NCBI GenBank assembly: GCA_010094025.1
Contig: ML991790.1
Location: 358,628-422,627, forward strand
Source: Viridothelium virens
Lineage: Eukaryota > Ascomycota > Dothideomycetes > Trypetheliales > Trypetheliaceae
Direction: 5' to 3'
DNA: 64,000 bases
This document shows positions 22,328-36,000 of this stretch, piece by piece. Made by a program: the position numbers and the translations under genes. The notes under the pieces are model-generated. The model was not told the DNA's origin and did no database searches. It was given only the letters and a program-made list of their open reading frames with translations. Each line of letters opens with the position of its first letter. The stretch's first letter is position 1.

Positions 22328-25300
22328 TCAACCCTTTCCAAATGTACTACCTAAACTACTCGGCGCCACCGAACTCAACTTACTACTCACCCAACTCCCA
22401 CTCCCACTCATCCAACTTGGGGCACTCCATCCGCTACCCCATCGACTTCCTCTTCCACCTCCCAACCCTGTCTTTTTTCCATCACTCTTCCACTTGATCT
22501 TCATCTTCCCCTCTGCAATACTCTGCACGATATTAATCACGCCAAACGCACTACTCCCAAGCGCACGGAACAGCGCTACCGCTGCCACCGACCACAGAAT
22601 GAACTTGAGGTAAAAGTTGTTCCCCACGTGAGTACTACTGTACGCCTCACTCACCGCCATAGCCAACACCGCATTCGCCACCATCCAACTCGCCACCATA
22701 TACGTCCGCACAGCACGATAATAATCCTCCTGCATCTGAGTCTCACTCAGCTCCGGCTTGGGCACCTCGACGCGGTCGCGGAGATTGCGGAGGGCCTCGT
22801 CGTAGCCGGAGTCGATATCGAGCTGCTCTGAGGGCATTTCGAGCTCGACGATGCCGCCCTTGGAGGCCTTGGCGGCGCCGAGGTCGGTGCGGATGACGTT
22901 GTCGCCTTTGGTGCCCCAGGTGACGTCGTGGGCGTTGCAGAAGGCGTACACCTGCAGGGTGCAGATGTAGGAGGGGAGGAGGGCGAAGTACTGGGCGGAC
23001 GAGGTGAACATGTGCCAGGGGTCGAGGTAGAGGAAGCTCATGAGGAAGTAGAGGCCGACGGTGGAGCAGGTGCTGACGATGAGGTTGGTGAAGATGTTGT
23101 TGCCGAGTTGGAGCGCGGTGCCGGGCGTTGTGAGTTGGCGCACGACGATGTATAGCGCGGCGAAGGTGGTGTACGCCATGATGACGCCGTACATGATCAT
23201 GGAGGAGGTGAACATTTTCTTGGCGCCTTGCGGTCGGTTGCCCATGGAGAGGATGAACTGCATGCAGATGAGGAGGACGCAGCTGTAGCGTAAGATGATG
23301 AAGATGTAGGAGCCGATGTTGTGGCCGAAGGGGTCGATTCTTGGGTCGCCAAGAGAGCCAGCAATGAAGTAGAAGGTCAGGTAGAAGTTGGCCTGCGATA
23401 CGTGTCAGAATCAGAATTGGAAGGAGGGCAGGGAAAGACCTACAAGTGAAAAGTATGTGAAAAGCAAATTGATGAACTGGTAGACGAATTCGATGTGGAG
23501 GAGAATCTTCCGGGCAAGCGTATGGTCTGTCCTCCATACCTGCTTGAAATGGAGGAGGGAGTAGACGGCGGCAAAGAAAGCACCATTCAGCCACCTTCTT
23601 CGCTGCGAAATGAATTCCGGCACGGCATCTAACCTAGTGTCAGTGGCTCTCCTCTTACACGGTCTATGGAGCATTGGGGCAAACACATACCAGGAACATC
23701 GGTCTCTCCCGTTGCACTCTTTACATATTTCAGTACCCACCTCTCGTTCCTCTTCGCCACCAGCTCCCAACAAAGAATCCGATCCTCCGCCAAATACATG
23801 TTCGCCGTGAACACGTCGGCGTCATGACCATGCAACGTCTCACCCTTGAAATACTGGCTCAATGGTCCATGGCCAGTTTCGTCGTTCTGTAGGGCATGAT
23901 ATCGATACGCGCTTAATGCTCCGGGCAATACCGTAATGTATCCAAACACTGATTCGAGCGGCTTATCCAGAATGTTGGAAATCTTGTACTCGAAATTTTG
24001 ACCTGCGACCAAGGGGTTTAGAAGCCCAAGCCAACCTTTGCCTTTGCCGGCTTTGATTTCACCCGCCGCGCCGGCAACATTGGAATCGGTATCGAATGCT
24101 TTCCAGAGGTGGTACAGCGACGTCTTCCCTGGTTTCGTACCGACGTCGAGTAAGATGCATACGTTAGGATTCAGAGCGCGACCGAAGGCGTTGAAGAACC
24201 AACGATGCGAATTTAGTTTTTTGGCATTCTTCTCTTTAAGACAGAAGATCATCTGGCAAGGAACGATGCCCTTTTCTGCACCTTTGAACTTTAGGTCCGC
24301 ATCGAGGGAGACTTGAGTTGTGTATTCATACACGTGAGCAGTCACCTCCCGTTGGTTCACGAGATTTTTGGCGATACCGTCCTGGTACACGCCCATGGCT
24401 GCCAAGGCATCAAGCGTCCGTGGGTGCACTTTCCCACGTCCATCGGAAATGATGCACACGACGATTTTTTGCCATCCATCCTTTCCCCAAGTGCGGGACT
24501 TGGCGCGCGAGCAGAAGTGCGTGATATTCTGCATAACGGCGTGCATGGTGCGAGTGAAGTCGATTTCGTCTTCATTGTACATCGTCACGCAAATCAGGAG
24601 TTCAGTTTCTCGTTCCTGGCTTCCAAGGTTCTGACGCAATTTATAGCCTCTATCAACAAAATCGTTGGGATCGCATGTCACTGCCGTGTAGCGCATATGC
24701 GTGAATTCAATATCGTCGCGACGAGGGAGGAACGAATAGAGTATTGTTGGGATCTTGCACTCCAAGATGAGTTCGCCGTTGATCAGCTTGACTTCTTTCT
24801 TGGCCATTTGCGCTTGTCTAGCTCCTCTTCGTCGCTGTTGTGCACCCATCGGCGCGGGACCCATGAACTGCTCTTTCATGCTGTACTCATCCGTGAATGT
24901 GGATTCAGACATGAAGGACTCTCGACTATTGAGCTCAGGTCGAGAGTCCGTGTTATCATTCGGCCCAAATACATCGTCGTTTTCGTCGTCGATTGGAATT
25001 GTTGTCACTTCAGCCGGATCTTTCGCTGAGTCTCTCGATACTGGTCTCCCGCCTGCAAACAGCGGTGCAGGCGGAAGAGGTCGCTTTGGGCTGCCACCGT
25101 ACTGTGAAGATGGTGTCCCGGGTCTTGGGCTGCCATTCAAATCTGCAGGCTCGTATGACATGGTAGACGCCGGAGGTCTGCTATAACTGCCATTTCCGGA
25201 AGGAGTCCAGGGCCTGGTTGGAGAGGTTCGACCAGGAGACGAAGGGCGATATGGTGCATATGATGGTATATCGCTTGCTGGAGGCGGCATGTTTGGAGCA

Positions 25301-25788
25301 TCATCTATGACTGAAGGTTGTCTTGACAGCGGTAGTGAAGTTGTAGAAGGATGGTATGATCGTTGCAACGGACTTGGACTGGTGGACCTGGGCGCGCTTT
25401 CTGCGACATCCCCTTTACGCTTGAATCGGACATTGAACCTTTTCTTGCTGCTGGGGGCCTTGTTGTCGCTCGAAAGGGTCGTCTCTGCTTCATGCAGAAA
25501 ATCTTCAAGCCCAGATGCTTGTGTCGTCGGCACATTCCGCAATGAAGACCCACCAGGACTTGTCGCATAGGAAGATGGTTGACTGCTTTGTTATTTAGCT
25601 CATAAAGTACAGAAAATATATGCTGATGTGACTAACGGTCTATACTGGTTGTCATCCTGAGGGGTCAACAAGCGCATTGTCGCGCCATGCTGCGGCGTTG
25701 TCTCTGCCTCACTAGGAGCATACGCAGGCGGCGCCTGGTCTTCAGGTACAGCCTGCTGACTTGTACGATATCTCAAAGGAGTCGGCAT
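22328..25788 (-). CDS. Chitin synthase, class I
   Basis: Four exons (25788-25637, 25582-23691, 23628-23444, 23392-22328) give 1097 aa. A long polar, proline-rich N-terminus of about 290 aa precedes the catalytic part. The catalytic part has [48 protein letters not shown], a [11 protein letters not shown] motif near residue 650 and QRRRWLNG near residue 690. The C-terminus holds several membrane helices, WGTKGDN and a Gly/Ser-rich tail. Chitin synthases polymerise UDP-GlcNAc into chitin and extrude it through the plasma membrane. The stretch [20 protein letters not shown] marks the class I branch (ChsC/Chs1 type) rather than class III, whose equivalent region differs. The extended N-terminus is longer than I expect for the class. 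The gene is in tandem with ROT1, another wall-related gene. Confidence 0.94.
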
Positions 25789-26685
25789 TGTTTTTGTTTG
25801 ATGCCCACGGTCTGCTGGACAACGGGTGGAATGTGGATGTTCAGTAGGAACGAGTACCCATGCGAATGGGAAAGAACGAGCAATAGGACGTACAAAAGCT
25901 TGTACTAGTGTGAGGGAAAGGCAAAACCAGTCTCGGCTCGAGAGTATGCATAGAAATTAAATTGGAATGTTAGGCTGGAGATCTTGCTTCTGGTTCGCGA
26001 ATCCGGTCGGCAATGTTATCGCTCTGAGTCAAATCGGTTTAGTGCGGTCGACCAAGCAACGACGGGCCTGGCGGGAACATCGGCCATCGAGTTGACCGAA
26101 AATCATATTGCGCACAGCGGAGCACGGAGTCTGCGTAGAAAAGATTCGCTAAGCTTTATGCAATTAATACCAAGCTCTTTGAAAATACGTATTGCCTCAT
26201 GAGTCTGCACAGCTTTCACCCTTTTGTCGCTGAAGTTTGGATGTCTACTACTGTCAATGAGACGGAACCCAAAGAATTCGTAACTCAGTATTGAGCATGT
26301 ACCAGATAGTATTATTAATCTGAATTTCCCAGCTCTTCAAGACTAGTTTACAGATCTCAATATCTAGCTATTACAGTGAAGGCACAACTGTTTGCTCGTC
26401 CTGTCCATAATTGAAATAATCACATCGATTCTGTCCTCCAATTAGCCTCAAGGCTGGCATGACACAAGACGCCCTCAGTGTCCTGACCATGACCCAAGAA
26501 AACACTGAAAGGCTTCTTGGTACATCTATATACACGAATGATTACGGTGACATACTCCGCAATGCTATGATCAACCTGCTTCTTCCAAATGTATTCAATA
26601 CCAAAAGCGCCATACTCCCAAAAATGCACCAATACGAAGTCTCTTTCAATAGATATGAAGCGTGTCCAGCCTCACTAGAAGCCCA
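25789..26685. other. Intergenic
   Basis: Chitin synthase promoter plus the 3' flank of ROT1. Only short open frames, none recognisable. Confidence 0.55.
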
Positions 26686-27614
26686 TTAGAAGCAAAAATA
26701 CAAGACACTGCCTAGTCCGGTCAAGCCAACGCCAAACCACCACCACTTATCTGCATCTACGAGAGCGATCTCTTTGCGCTGGATGATGTCCTGTACGCCT
26801 TCAATCTCAAAGTCTTCGCCAAGCCATCTCTTTAATTTTGAGCTCGAGGAAGACGTTGCTGTGGAACTGGCACCCGAACTTGTAGCATTCGTTGTTGGAT
26901 TGAGAGTGGTCGTGGGAAGCATCTGGGGTGGGCTGTAGGCAAGGTACATTGGTGGCATAGGCGACCCGTCGAACTCGTACAGATTCAAGCGTGGGATGTT
27001 GTGGTAGGGGTCTGTAAGTACTTGATACTCCTGCAAGTGCTGTTAGTAATATGCTTATTTTTTCGAGTATCCCATCCAGGGATGTATGCTATCTTTTGAA
27101 ATATCGCCAATAACCTTGATAGCAAGCCGAAGACTAACCTTTAACATTTCAGTTTGATTGTATCGTGTATAGATGGCATTGGCACTGTTGCATGGTTCAG
27201 ATAACAGCTGCCGGCCGTCCACAGAGACTGGTGTGAGGAGTAACGAGCCGTTCGCAGCTTTCACGTATGTGCCATGTTGCCATTGCATGATACCTGCCGG
27301 ACAGGCGGGATTGCTGGCTGCAGATTGATAAGTTACATTGAGTCTTTGATGAATGTCGATGAGATGAACTTACGATTGGCGATTGCGCGGTAGTATGCTT
27401 CCTCATAGTGACCGTCTAATGTGAACGAGTACGATATCCCTGTCCGACTTGGTTCAATCAACTGATCCGCGACCGGATTGTAGAAGCCAGGTCCCGTCAA
27501 TGTCTTGTTTGATTTGGTGCTCCATGTTCCGACGAGATCCACTGCGCCTTGAGCGTCGGCGAGAGAAAGGTAGGTGAGACCGGAGATGAGAATGGACCTG
27601 ATCGAGGGGGTCAT
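26686..27614 (-). CDS. ROT1: Rot1-like ER membrane protein (glycoprotein folding, beta-1,6-glucan)
   Basis: Three exons (27614-27374, 27317-27139, 27030-26686) give 254 aa; the second intron has a perfect TACTAAC branch site. A signal peptide (SILISGLTYLSLADAQG) is followed by the Rot1 core: GTWSTKSNKTLTGPGFYNPV, EPSRTGISYSFTLDGHYEEA, MQWQHGTYVKAANGSLLLTP and QVLTDPYHNIPRLNLYEFDG. A Ser/Thr linker leads to a C-terminal membrane helix (WWWFGVGLTGLGSVLYFCF). In yeast, Rot1 is an essential ER chaperone-like protein needed for O-mannosylated protein folding and normal beta-1,6-glucan. The divergent neighbour is the folate enzyme gene. Confident at family level. Confidence 0.93.
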
Positions 27615-28072
27615 GATTCGCTAAAGGGTGCCCCCGAAGGGCTGTCAAGATCGATCTCCCGCTGTAAGATGCGCCCAGATCGAGGTATGCTCTGGACGTA
27701 GTAGGCGTGCTGTCAGACGGTGTAACTTCGTGCGGGAGGGTGTTGGTCGCTGTAATAGGTAGGTTGCCTGAAAGGGAGGAGGGAGCGGAGAGACTGAAGG
27801 TTCAAAGGAGAAGTCGGCGATCCCGCTGCGCCACACCTCCGTAAGGGTAAGGAACTGTGGCGGCATTGGCGGCGAAATGCGGCCCGGCAGATTCTCCCGA
27901 GACCATCGTACCTCCGTAGAAAGTCCATCATTACCTACCATGCGACTCTGGCCTTATAAATGCATTGGTTTGGTTAGACAGTGTATTTCGGAAGCACACG
28001 CCTCTGTTACTCCAGCTGCGTGGACAAGGCTGCATTCATTGTGTGTATAGAAGGGAGAGCGACTGATACAAA
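27615..28072. promoter_or_regulatory. Divergent promoter region, ROT1 / 5-formyl-THF cyclo-ligase
   Basis: 458 bp between two divergent start codons with no credible coding frame. It should drive both genes; I see no clear named operator. Confidence 0.5.
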
Positions 28073-28905
28073 ATGGCGGCATTAAGATCTATGAAAAAAG
28101 AGGTTCGCCAGAATATTAATGCTATCCTGGCGAATCTCTCTTCTGAAGACGTTGCCAATCAGTGTAACTCCATTGCTCATGATGTCAAAATAAGTTGCTG
28201 ATCTCATTTCAGCAAGGAATGCAGTGACAGGGCTCCTGTCCATGCCGGAATATAGGGCGGCAAAGAGGATTAGCGTTTATTTATCCATGCCAACCCGAGA
28301 GATTGAAACTCGGCTTGTAGTCCATGATGCATTCAATCTTGGCAAACGCGTCTTCGTGCCTTACATTCACAAGCAATCAAGCCCAGCAGAAGGTCAGCCC
28401 AAGTCCATCATAGATATGCTAGAACTACGGTCTGCGGAAGAGTACGAATCACTGGGTCGAGATGGTTGGGGAATTCCAACACTTCCAATGGATAGCGTCA
28501 CGTCGAGACCGAATTGCTTTGGGGGTGAAGGTCTCTCGGAAGGCAGCAGTGTTGGGATGGGTGAAAACGATGGTCTGGACTTAATAGTGATGCCCGGTTC
28601 AGTATTTGACATGCACATGGGACGAGTAGGGCATGGAAAGGGATTTTATGATTTCTTCTTGCAACGGTACAAGGAGAACGATGATCGTGGCCCAAGGAAC
28701 GGGATGCCCTTTCTTGGTGAGTGAGACTCGAGTTCTTCGTACATTGCCTGTTGCTAACAACGCAGCAGTGGGCTTTGCGCTGAATGAACAGATCTTGTCC
28801 AGCGATCAGACCGTTCCGAGAAACGCATCAGATTGGCAGTTGGATGCCCTGCTATCTGGACATGGTAGACTTCTTCGCGGATCTCAATCCACCGAAATTC
28901 CATGA
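28073..28905 (+). CDS. FAU1: 5-formyltetrahydrofolate cyclo-ligase
   Basis: Exons 28073-28163, 28213-28716 and 28769-28905 give 243 aa. The N-terminus MAALRSMKKEVRQNINAILA is followed by the substrate region ISVYLSMPTREIETR. The central KRVFVPYI leads to the conserved GRDGWGIPTLP, LDLIVMPGSVFD and GRVGHGKGFYDFFLQRY, the last being the nucleotide-binding loop of this family. The C-terminal part is VGFALNEQIL...DWQLDALL. The enzyme converts 5-formyl-THF plus ATP to 5,10-methenyl-THF, salvaging the storage folate. Length and motif order match the family. The gene is convergent with the SmE gene, only about 125 bp away. Confidence 0.93.
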
Positions 28906-29030
28906 GACCGTTTGAATCGTATTTCTTGTGTCCTCCCCAGTTCCGTGAATGATGATTGAGGTTCAGGCCCGAGTCGCTCCCCTCGATATGCTGACTATCC
29001 GAGCCTAGTTGTTGTCCACCACAGTAAATG

Positions 29031-29425
29031 CTAAATATCTAAACTCTGAATGAGAGCCACGTTGTCGCCTTTGAGCAGGATTTGTCCTTTCACCGGATTA
29101 GTTGGAACCGAAGCAGCCATTTTTGAAAAAGCTCACCCAGCGGCCTCCTGGTCTCTTGTGAGTCGCCCTTAATCGCTTGTTTCACCTCGAAAGCGTCGTC
29201 AATGACCAGGTTCATAAACTCGTCAAATCCCTGGACAGAAGCCTAGTTAGCGGATGAGCAGGCCTGAGCAGAGAGCGTCCTTACCCTCATCTTGCCCTCA
29301 ATGCGGATGCCAAGCTGCTCGTATAACCAGATTTTGACGTTCGCATGAGATTGTAGGAGCTTGAAAATAAAATTGATGGGAGGGAGCAGAACTCTGCGCC
29401 CCCCACCTCCGCCTCTGCCAGTCAT
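29031..29425 (-). CDS. SME1: Small nuclear ribonucleoprotein SmE
   Basis: Three small exons (29425-29285, 29230-29137, 29086-29031) give 96 aa, close to the 92 aa of human SmE. Sm motif 1 is INFIFKLLQSHANVKIWLYE, then IRIEGKMR joins GFDEFMNLVIDDA across the first intron. Sm motif 2, GQILLKGDNVALIQSL, is in the last exon. A Gly-rich N-terminus (TGRGGGGGRR) is typical of fungal SmE. The protein is one of seven Sm subunits forming the ring around spliceosomal snRNAs. It is split by introns of 54 and 50 nt, so no single open frame reveals it. It shares a divergent promoter with MTR10. Confidence 0.94.
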
Positions 29426-29789
29426 TCTTAACAAGGCTCGAAAGAGGAGTGATCAAGCAAGGTCTTTTCCTCTGGTTTCCAGATCCGCGCGCAAGCTCTG
29501 TTCGGGGAGGCCGCGGGTTGTGTTGCACGCGTTGGCCCGATGAAATTTGGACGCAGGCACTGCAGGGAATAAGGTGTGGTCAAAGCTTGGCGGCGGCCTG
29601 GCGGCGTCATTCGACCATTCTTTGAACACTTCCACCTTCCAAGACAATCCAAATTCACACCCCACTTACTGATTCGACCACGCGCGCTTCAAGTCGTCTC
29701 CACTACAGATGCAGGCACATCGAACTTCTCTTCCCAGTCTTCGTTGATTATAAGTCCAGCACCTTCTGCGCGCTCGCGTTTCGTCAATT
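29426..29789. promoter_or_regulatory. Divergent promoter region, SME1 / MTR10
   Basis: 364 bp between the two start codons. The open frames crossing it have no family resemblance. Confidence 0.5.
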
Positions 29790-32700
29790 ATGGGCAGCAA
29801 CGGGCATACCGAGGCCTTCGCGCCGGTTCTGGCGGCCTTGACGACAATGCAATCCAATGTGGATCGCGCGCAGAAAGGTAAAGCTCACGAATACCTTGAG
29901 AACTTTCAGAAATCTGTATGCAACTACTTTATGGCACGGCGCATCTCCGAGTCTGGGCTAATGTGAGACTTCTAGACCGATGCATGGACGACGACCTTTT
30001 CAATATTACACTCGACCGATGCTCCTGTAGAAGCAAAGCTTTTTGCTGCTACAACTCTCAAAGGAAAGGTCTGAAAGTCGAAACTCCCGTATTGTGGATA
30101 TTTTGTGTTAATTCTAATAGATTGTCTTTGATTTGCATCAACTCCCTAGCGAAACTATAGCGCGGCTGCGTGACTCTCTTCTATCCCTCCTCTCGCAGTA
30201 TCGAGCAGGACCGAAACCTATCCGTACACAGCTTTGCGTCTGCTTAGCAAATCTGGCAATTCAGATGACGGAATGGAAAAATGTGCTACAACTCGTCGTG
30301 TCCACTCTGGGAACTGACTCTCAAAGCATTGCATCCGTTTTGGAGTTTCTCCATGTTCTGCCAGAAGAGGTCACGGAAGGCCGCAAGATCAACCTCACTG
30401 TATGTTCTCTCGATCCACATCATAAGAGGCATTCTAATCTTTGAACTATAGGAAGACGAGCTGGTTTCAAGAACCCAGGAGCTACTTGAGGAGAACGCCG
30501 ATCAAGTTGTGAGCCTCTTGACGCAATACTCACAATCGTCTGGTATGTGTACTCTCTGACGCGCTATGTTGCTCTCCCACGCTAATTGGATATACAGCAA
30601 CTGCGGCAAAGGATCCCCAACTCCTTGAATGTATAACGTCGTGGTTAAAAGAAGTCCCCTTGAATGATATCGTCAATGGACCGCTCCTCAATACCATCAT
30701 AGATTCTCTCTCCGAAGATGGTCCATTCGAATGCGGAGTCGACTGCCTATGTGCCATGTTCAGGGAGACTCGAGAGGTCGACGAGTGCTTGAGTGTGATT
30801 CAGACGCTCTACCCTCGCATAGTGTCTCTGAAACCTCGATTAGCAGTCGCTGCCGAAGAGGAGGATACTGATACCTTTCGTGGATTGACAAGAATCTTTG
30901 CTGAGGCCGGTGAATCATGGGTAGTCCTTATCGCCCGGATGCCTGAACAGTTTCAAACTCTCGTCGAAGCCATTCTAGAAAGCGCTGCACGAGACAAAGA
31001 GCGGGATGCCATTTCTATGACCTTCAATTTCTGGTACGAATTCAAGCAATATCTAACCTTGGACAAATACATGCAATCTCGTTTACAGTACGTTGACACG
31101 TACTCCAAACTGGTCGACGTCATGATGGTTCAACTTGAATACCCTAAACCAGAGAGCGCAAATCAGAAAGACCTTTTCGACGGTGATCGCGATGCGGAAG
31201 AGAAGTTCCGATATTTCAGGCATCAGATGGGTGATGTGCTAAAAGACTGCACAGAAGTCATTGGTACTACAGAATGCTTAGCAAAGGCATTCAAAGCTCT
31301 TGAAAGCTGGTTAAACGCGCATGCATCTCAATCAAGTGCAGGACAAATTCCAGAATGGCAGAAACTTGAGGCGGCTCTTTTCAGCTTCCGAGCACTGGGA
31401 CGAATGATACCACCAGATGAACAAATCATTCTGCCGCAGCTAATGCCGCTTATCGTGCAAATTCCAGACCATGAAAAGGTCCGTTTCCAAGCCGTCATGG
31501 CACTTGGAAGGTACACGGAATGGACTGCGAATCACCCAGAAACTCTCCAACCACAATTCAATTACATCACGACGGCATTCGATCATCGATCTCGGGAAGT
31601 CGTCAAGGCTGCAGCATTGTCGATGAGGTTCTTCTGCCAAGACTGCGCAAGTCTCCTCAAGGACTTCACGGCACAACTACAACAATTCTACGATAACGTC
31701 CTTGATCGACTACCTATGCAGAGCCAAGAAGAGCTGACAGAGGGTATAGCAGCTGTCGTTGCGGCACAGCCCGTGGAACACACATATGAGATTTTGAAGC
31801 TTTTCTGCGATCCGTTGATGAAGCGTTTCATGACCATGGCCCAAAGCGCGACAACAAAGAAGCAGACAGAACTCCTTGCGGACAGTATCCAGCTACTGAC
31901 AATTTTCATACAATGGGTGCAAATACAGGTTCCAGAAGGCCAACAACATCCAGCAGTCAAATACTGTCAAGAGATTTTCCCAATATTGTCAACAATCCTA
32001 GACAACTTCCCCCAGTCTTCACCGATTCAGGAACGAATATGCAGATGTTGGCGCTACATGGTGCTTTCATACAGGACTGCCATAGCTCCATTACTTCCGC
32101 AACTCGCAGATAAACTGGCCGCTGGATTTACCGACTCACGACAAGGCTGCTTTCTCTGGGCTTCCGATGCCATCGTCCGCGAGTTCTCCGAAGACAAAGG
32201 ACGTATCGACCAAGGCACACTGGACGCCATCTTCAACTTTTACCAGCAACAGGCCACAACCTTCCTCCGCATCCTCAACGACTTGCCGCCCGAGGAGTTA
32301 CCCGACAGTAAGTGTGCCCATTATTGCACATCCAAAACAATCGTGAAACCAAGCTGACATTTTCACTCCAGTCATCGAAGACTTCTTCCGCCTCGCTCTC
32401 GACGTCTTCGACTTCTACCCGACCCGTGCTCTCCCCTCCTCACTCACCCCTTCCATCCTCAGCGCCTCCTGCACCGCCCTCACCCTCCTCAGCCAAGAAC
32501 CCTTAATGGCAACGCTCCACTTCCTCCGCGACTTCCTCATGTACGGCGGGCCCGACCCGCCCGTCTCCACATACCCAGCCTTCGACGAGAACGACAGCAC
32601 GACCACCTCGGCCGACGGCTCCTCCCTCCCGCGCTCCAACCCGCCCGAACTCCAACACGCCGTCCGCTCGCTACTGCAATCCAACGGCATCGGCGAGTCG

Positions 32701-33033
32701 CTTGTCCAGCGCTGCCTCACGGGCATGATGTACTCCTTCCCGGCCGGCTGCATCCCCGACGCGTCGGGCGTGCTGCTCGCCCTCTTCCAGATGCTGCCGA
32801 CCGATAGCGCGGCCTGGACGGCGGGCACCATCGCACTGCTGCCCCAGGGTAGCGTGTCCGAGCCGGAGCGCGAGCGCCTGTCTCGCAATATCGGACAGCG
32901 TATTCAGAGTGGCGAGGTGCGCAAGGTGAGGACGCTGCTGCAGGATTTCTGTGCGGGCTTTCGGAGGAGGAATGTGGCGCCGAGAGAGGGTTTGGGCAGG
33001 TTGGAGGGTGGCAGGTTTCGGTTTGCTGGGTGA
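29790..33033 (+). CDS. MTR10: Karyopherin / importin-beta family nuclear transport receptor (Mtr10, transportin-3 like)
   Basis: Six exons (29790-29915, 29976-30068, 30121-30399, 30452-30542, 30598-32307, 32372-33033) give 986 aa. The start is MGSNGHTEAFAPVLAALTTM. An importin-beta-like N-terminus (AWTTTFSILHSTDAPVEAKL, FAATTLKGK) continues into HEAT-type helices (IRTQLCVCLANLAIQMTEWK, VLEFLHVLPEEVTEGRKI). The extreme C-terminus is a conserved basic patch (RRRNVAPREGLGRLEGGRFR). Mtr10 imports SR-like mRNA-binding proteins such as Npl3 and also takes part in tRNA movement; transportin-3 is the animal counterpart. Base composition becomes GC-rich in the last exon, as in other conserved genes of this window. 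No defect is seen. Confidence 0.94.
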
Positions 33034-36000
33034 GGCGTTCGAGTTTGGGCTCGTAGCAGACGGACGGCATGGTGCTGGGAGTGAAACGGAGTTGCGGGCG
33101 ATGAATTCGGTGGTGGAGGGAAGATAGTAATGAGGTGAGTTTGTAGATCTCCTTGGTGTCTGTCTCAGCGTGAACTAGTGAAGGCAGTGCACTTAGGCGA
33201 AGGCGGGTCGAATCTTTAGAGAGCACGGAGTCTGAAGGGGTGGTGATAATAGGTTCATGACTAGTTGCAGTTAATGGGTATGTGGCAGCGACGAGGGACC
33301 AGGACGAAATATAGGATGAAGGGCATGGTGAGCGATGCTGGGAACTTGCAATAGCTACTCTAGAATGACCAGACTCGTGGACACGGTGGAAGCAAATCTA
33401 TGCTTTTAGCCCGTCTCACTTTTTCGACAGTTACTATTATCTCCCAGCGGCATGTCATCATTTTCGTGGTGTTTAGTGTGGAAAGCATAGCATCTGTAGA
33501 GGTGGGACGTGAATGAACCCGCATTATGTATGGTACTCATTTTTGATATCTATCCGAGTGAATAGCTCGGGCATACCCAATTTTTTCGGGGTTGCGGCGG
33601 CAGTGCTCGGCAATGCGTGAGGGTGCCAAAGTTTCACTATAAGCGAAAGTGCTATTGAAGAGAGAGGTATTCGATCAATATTAGGTTGCTCAGGTGGGAT
33701 TGGTGGGATTAATGGGACATATGTACAGTCTCCAAATAGGCGAAGGTGTCCTTGTATTCTCCCATCCCCTGCGCGACAATTTGTCATTTGATGTGTCGCT
33801 TCCCAAGCGAAGAGATTGGGTGCGATGGTATGAGGGAAAGGTACGATCTTATGATTGGCCAATTTCGCATATTACTCGGACAGCAAAAAAATTGGGCAGG
33901 AGAAAAAGAGGAAGGCAGTGCTCTTCTCTGCAGGCACCTTGGGGGTTCTGAAGACGCTTGCTGGATGGGGGCAGTGGTCATCCAGATGTGGGACCTTCTG
34001 GGTGGAGATATTTGATTTTTTTCTGTCCATGCTATCACTCCTCACCGGCTACACACGCTAACATCGAGCCTTTGGTGGAACTTGAGACAGACAGCTCACC
34101 ATGCATAGAGGCAGGTCTTAGACTGAGCTGAATTCAAAAGGCAATCTCCGGCGTAAAGTTTCTATGGACTGGAACAGTTGCGGACGCACCTGTTTGGCGC
34201 GAGCAATGTAGCTGTAAAGTCTGACGAAAGCCAATGAAAACTTAGGCCGCTGTTGTTATCCTGTTAACCTTTTAGCTTTCAAAGCGCCTTTTGGGCGCTA
34301 GGGATGCAGCATTGCACCTATTGCTGATTTGTTGTGACTTCTTGTGCATCAGCCTAAATGCCGACAAGCTGAAGTCAAGTATGCGTTCCCCGACGCTCTA
34401 CGGAGTACGTATATGAGCATTAACCCACTCGTTCATCATAGACTTACGATGCGGCTGCACGTCATCCGTGGGCTTCCCTTCCAGGATGACAGTCGCCAAG
34501 GCAGCTGAATGTAGATTCCCGGATGCTTGGAGGGGCAGCTGGTTGTCGCAATCTTCCCAATCTGACAAGCTGCATGACCTTTCTCAAGCAGTTCCACATC
34601 CATTGTATAAGCACAGCAACAAGAGCCGATGAGCCCGCCAACAACAGATGGGTGAAATGGTTCCTCCTCAAGCTGCAGATCTATGCCTCGGCAAGGTCTA
34701 GAATTCAATGTCAGGTGATGTGCTGGAGGCAAGCGATCGGATCAGCGACCAGGATGCGTACATTGCATGCCCCTCCACCTCATGGCATTTGCAAATCAGC
34801 TAGCCACAAATGCGCCTCGATGAAAAACCCTGACCAAGAATAGCCTCTCCCACTGCGCTGCGGTTCCATCCGTGAGTGGATCGACGGGTAGTGTGCACGC
34901 CAAAGCAAGCCGCAAGCGCTGCAAGTGATTGGCTGTCCCTCGGGGTGGGTTTTATCGATTTGTTGGTACTGTATTCACAATGACTCCGTGCTGTGGAGTC
35001 GCACAGATCGGTTAGAATACGGGGTAGAAACGCGCAGAGGCCGGATGAGAGTGGGTGTAGGAACGGGAATAAATCGCGGAATAGGGGTAAACAAGACCAA
35101 AAGGAATTACCGACGTGAACAGGTGTGACTAGGGCGGGATAGGAGCAATGAATATTTAGAGGACGGCAGTACTAAATACGGTGCCTGAAAGGATTTTCCC
35201 TACAACGAACCCCGAGTAAATCCTGGGATGGCGTGGATGGGCGGAGGTCGGCGGAATCGTGTCTAAGAGCCGAGTGTAGAGCGTTTCCGCCCAACCAGAT
35301 CTCCTGTGAACCATCTCCACTTTGGGATGAAGAAGCAAGATGGACGATTCCTAGTCATTGTATACACTTGGCTCAAAGAGGCAGATGGTTAGGCACTTGG
35401 GCGCAAAGCCGGGATCGGCGAAGATGGACGATGGACGATGCATGGCAGATAGCAGATGGCGAGGTTTCAGCGGGTGCCCTTGGGCGCGGAGGCGTCACGC
35501 TTTCAGGCTAATGAATGACTCGGATATCTCAAGACTGAGCATCGTCAATCGCAGCTGGGGCCGTGAAAGCTGCCGCCATGTGGCTGCTCCCACCACTCCT
35601 GCCCCTCACGCATCATCAGTTGGAGCTAATCCGTTAGCTGTGCACGCTGTGGGCACGCTCTGGGCACTGCTGGAACCGCGTCACGACTAGGCTTGCGGGC
35701 CGGCCATTGAAACGCCAGACACACCAACCCTGAACGCTCACCGACGCCCTTAATTTTTTCCCCGGCCTCGAGGCTTCGTCCGTAAGGTAAGCTATCTAAT
35801 TACAACTAAGGTACGGGACGGAGAAGGTCGTCGACGTCGGCTGGCCAGCGCGACTCGAGGGGACCTGTTCCGAAGCCCCAGGGGGACGCCTGACACCTTT
35901 ATCACCCATCCCGCCTCGGCGCCTCCCATCGCACGGCATGCCGCGCATTTCACAAAGCACCCAATGTCTGCTCTCTGCTGTCCGCTCCGCTCTGTCCAAG

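Noticed and set aside
22743-23594. A 283-codon minus-strand frame rich in Arg, His and Leu
   Set aside because: An out-of-frame shadow of the GC-rich chitin synthase exon.
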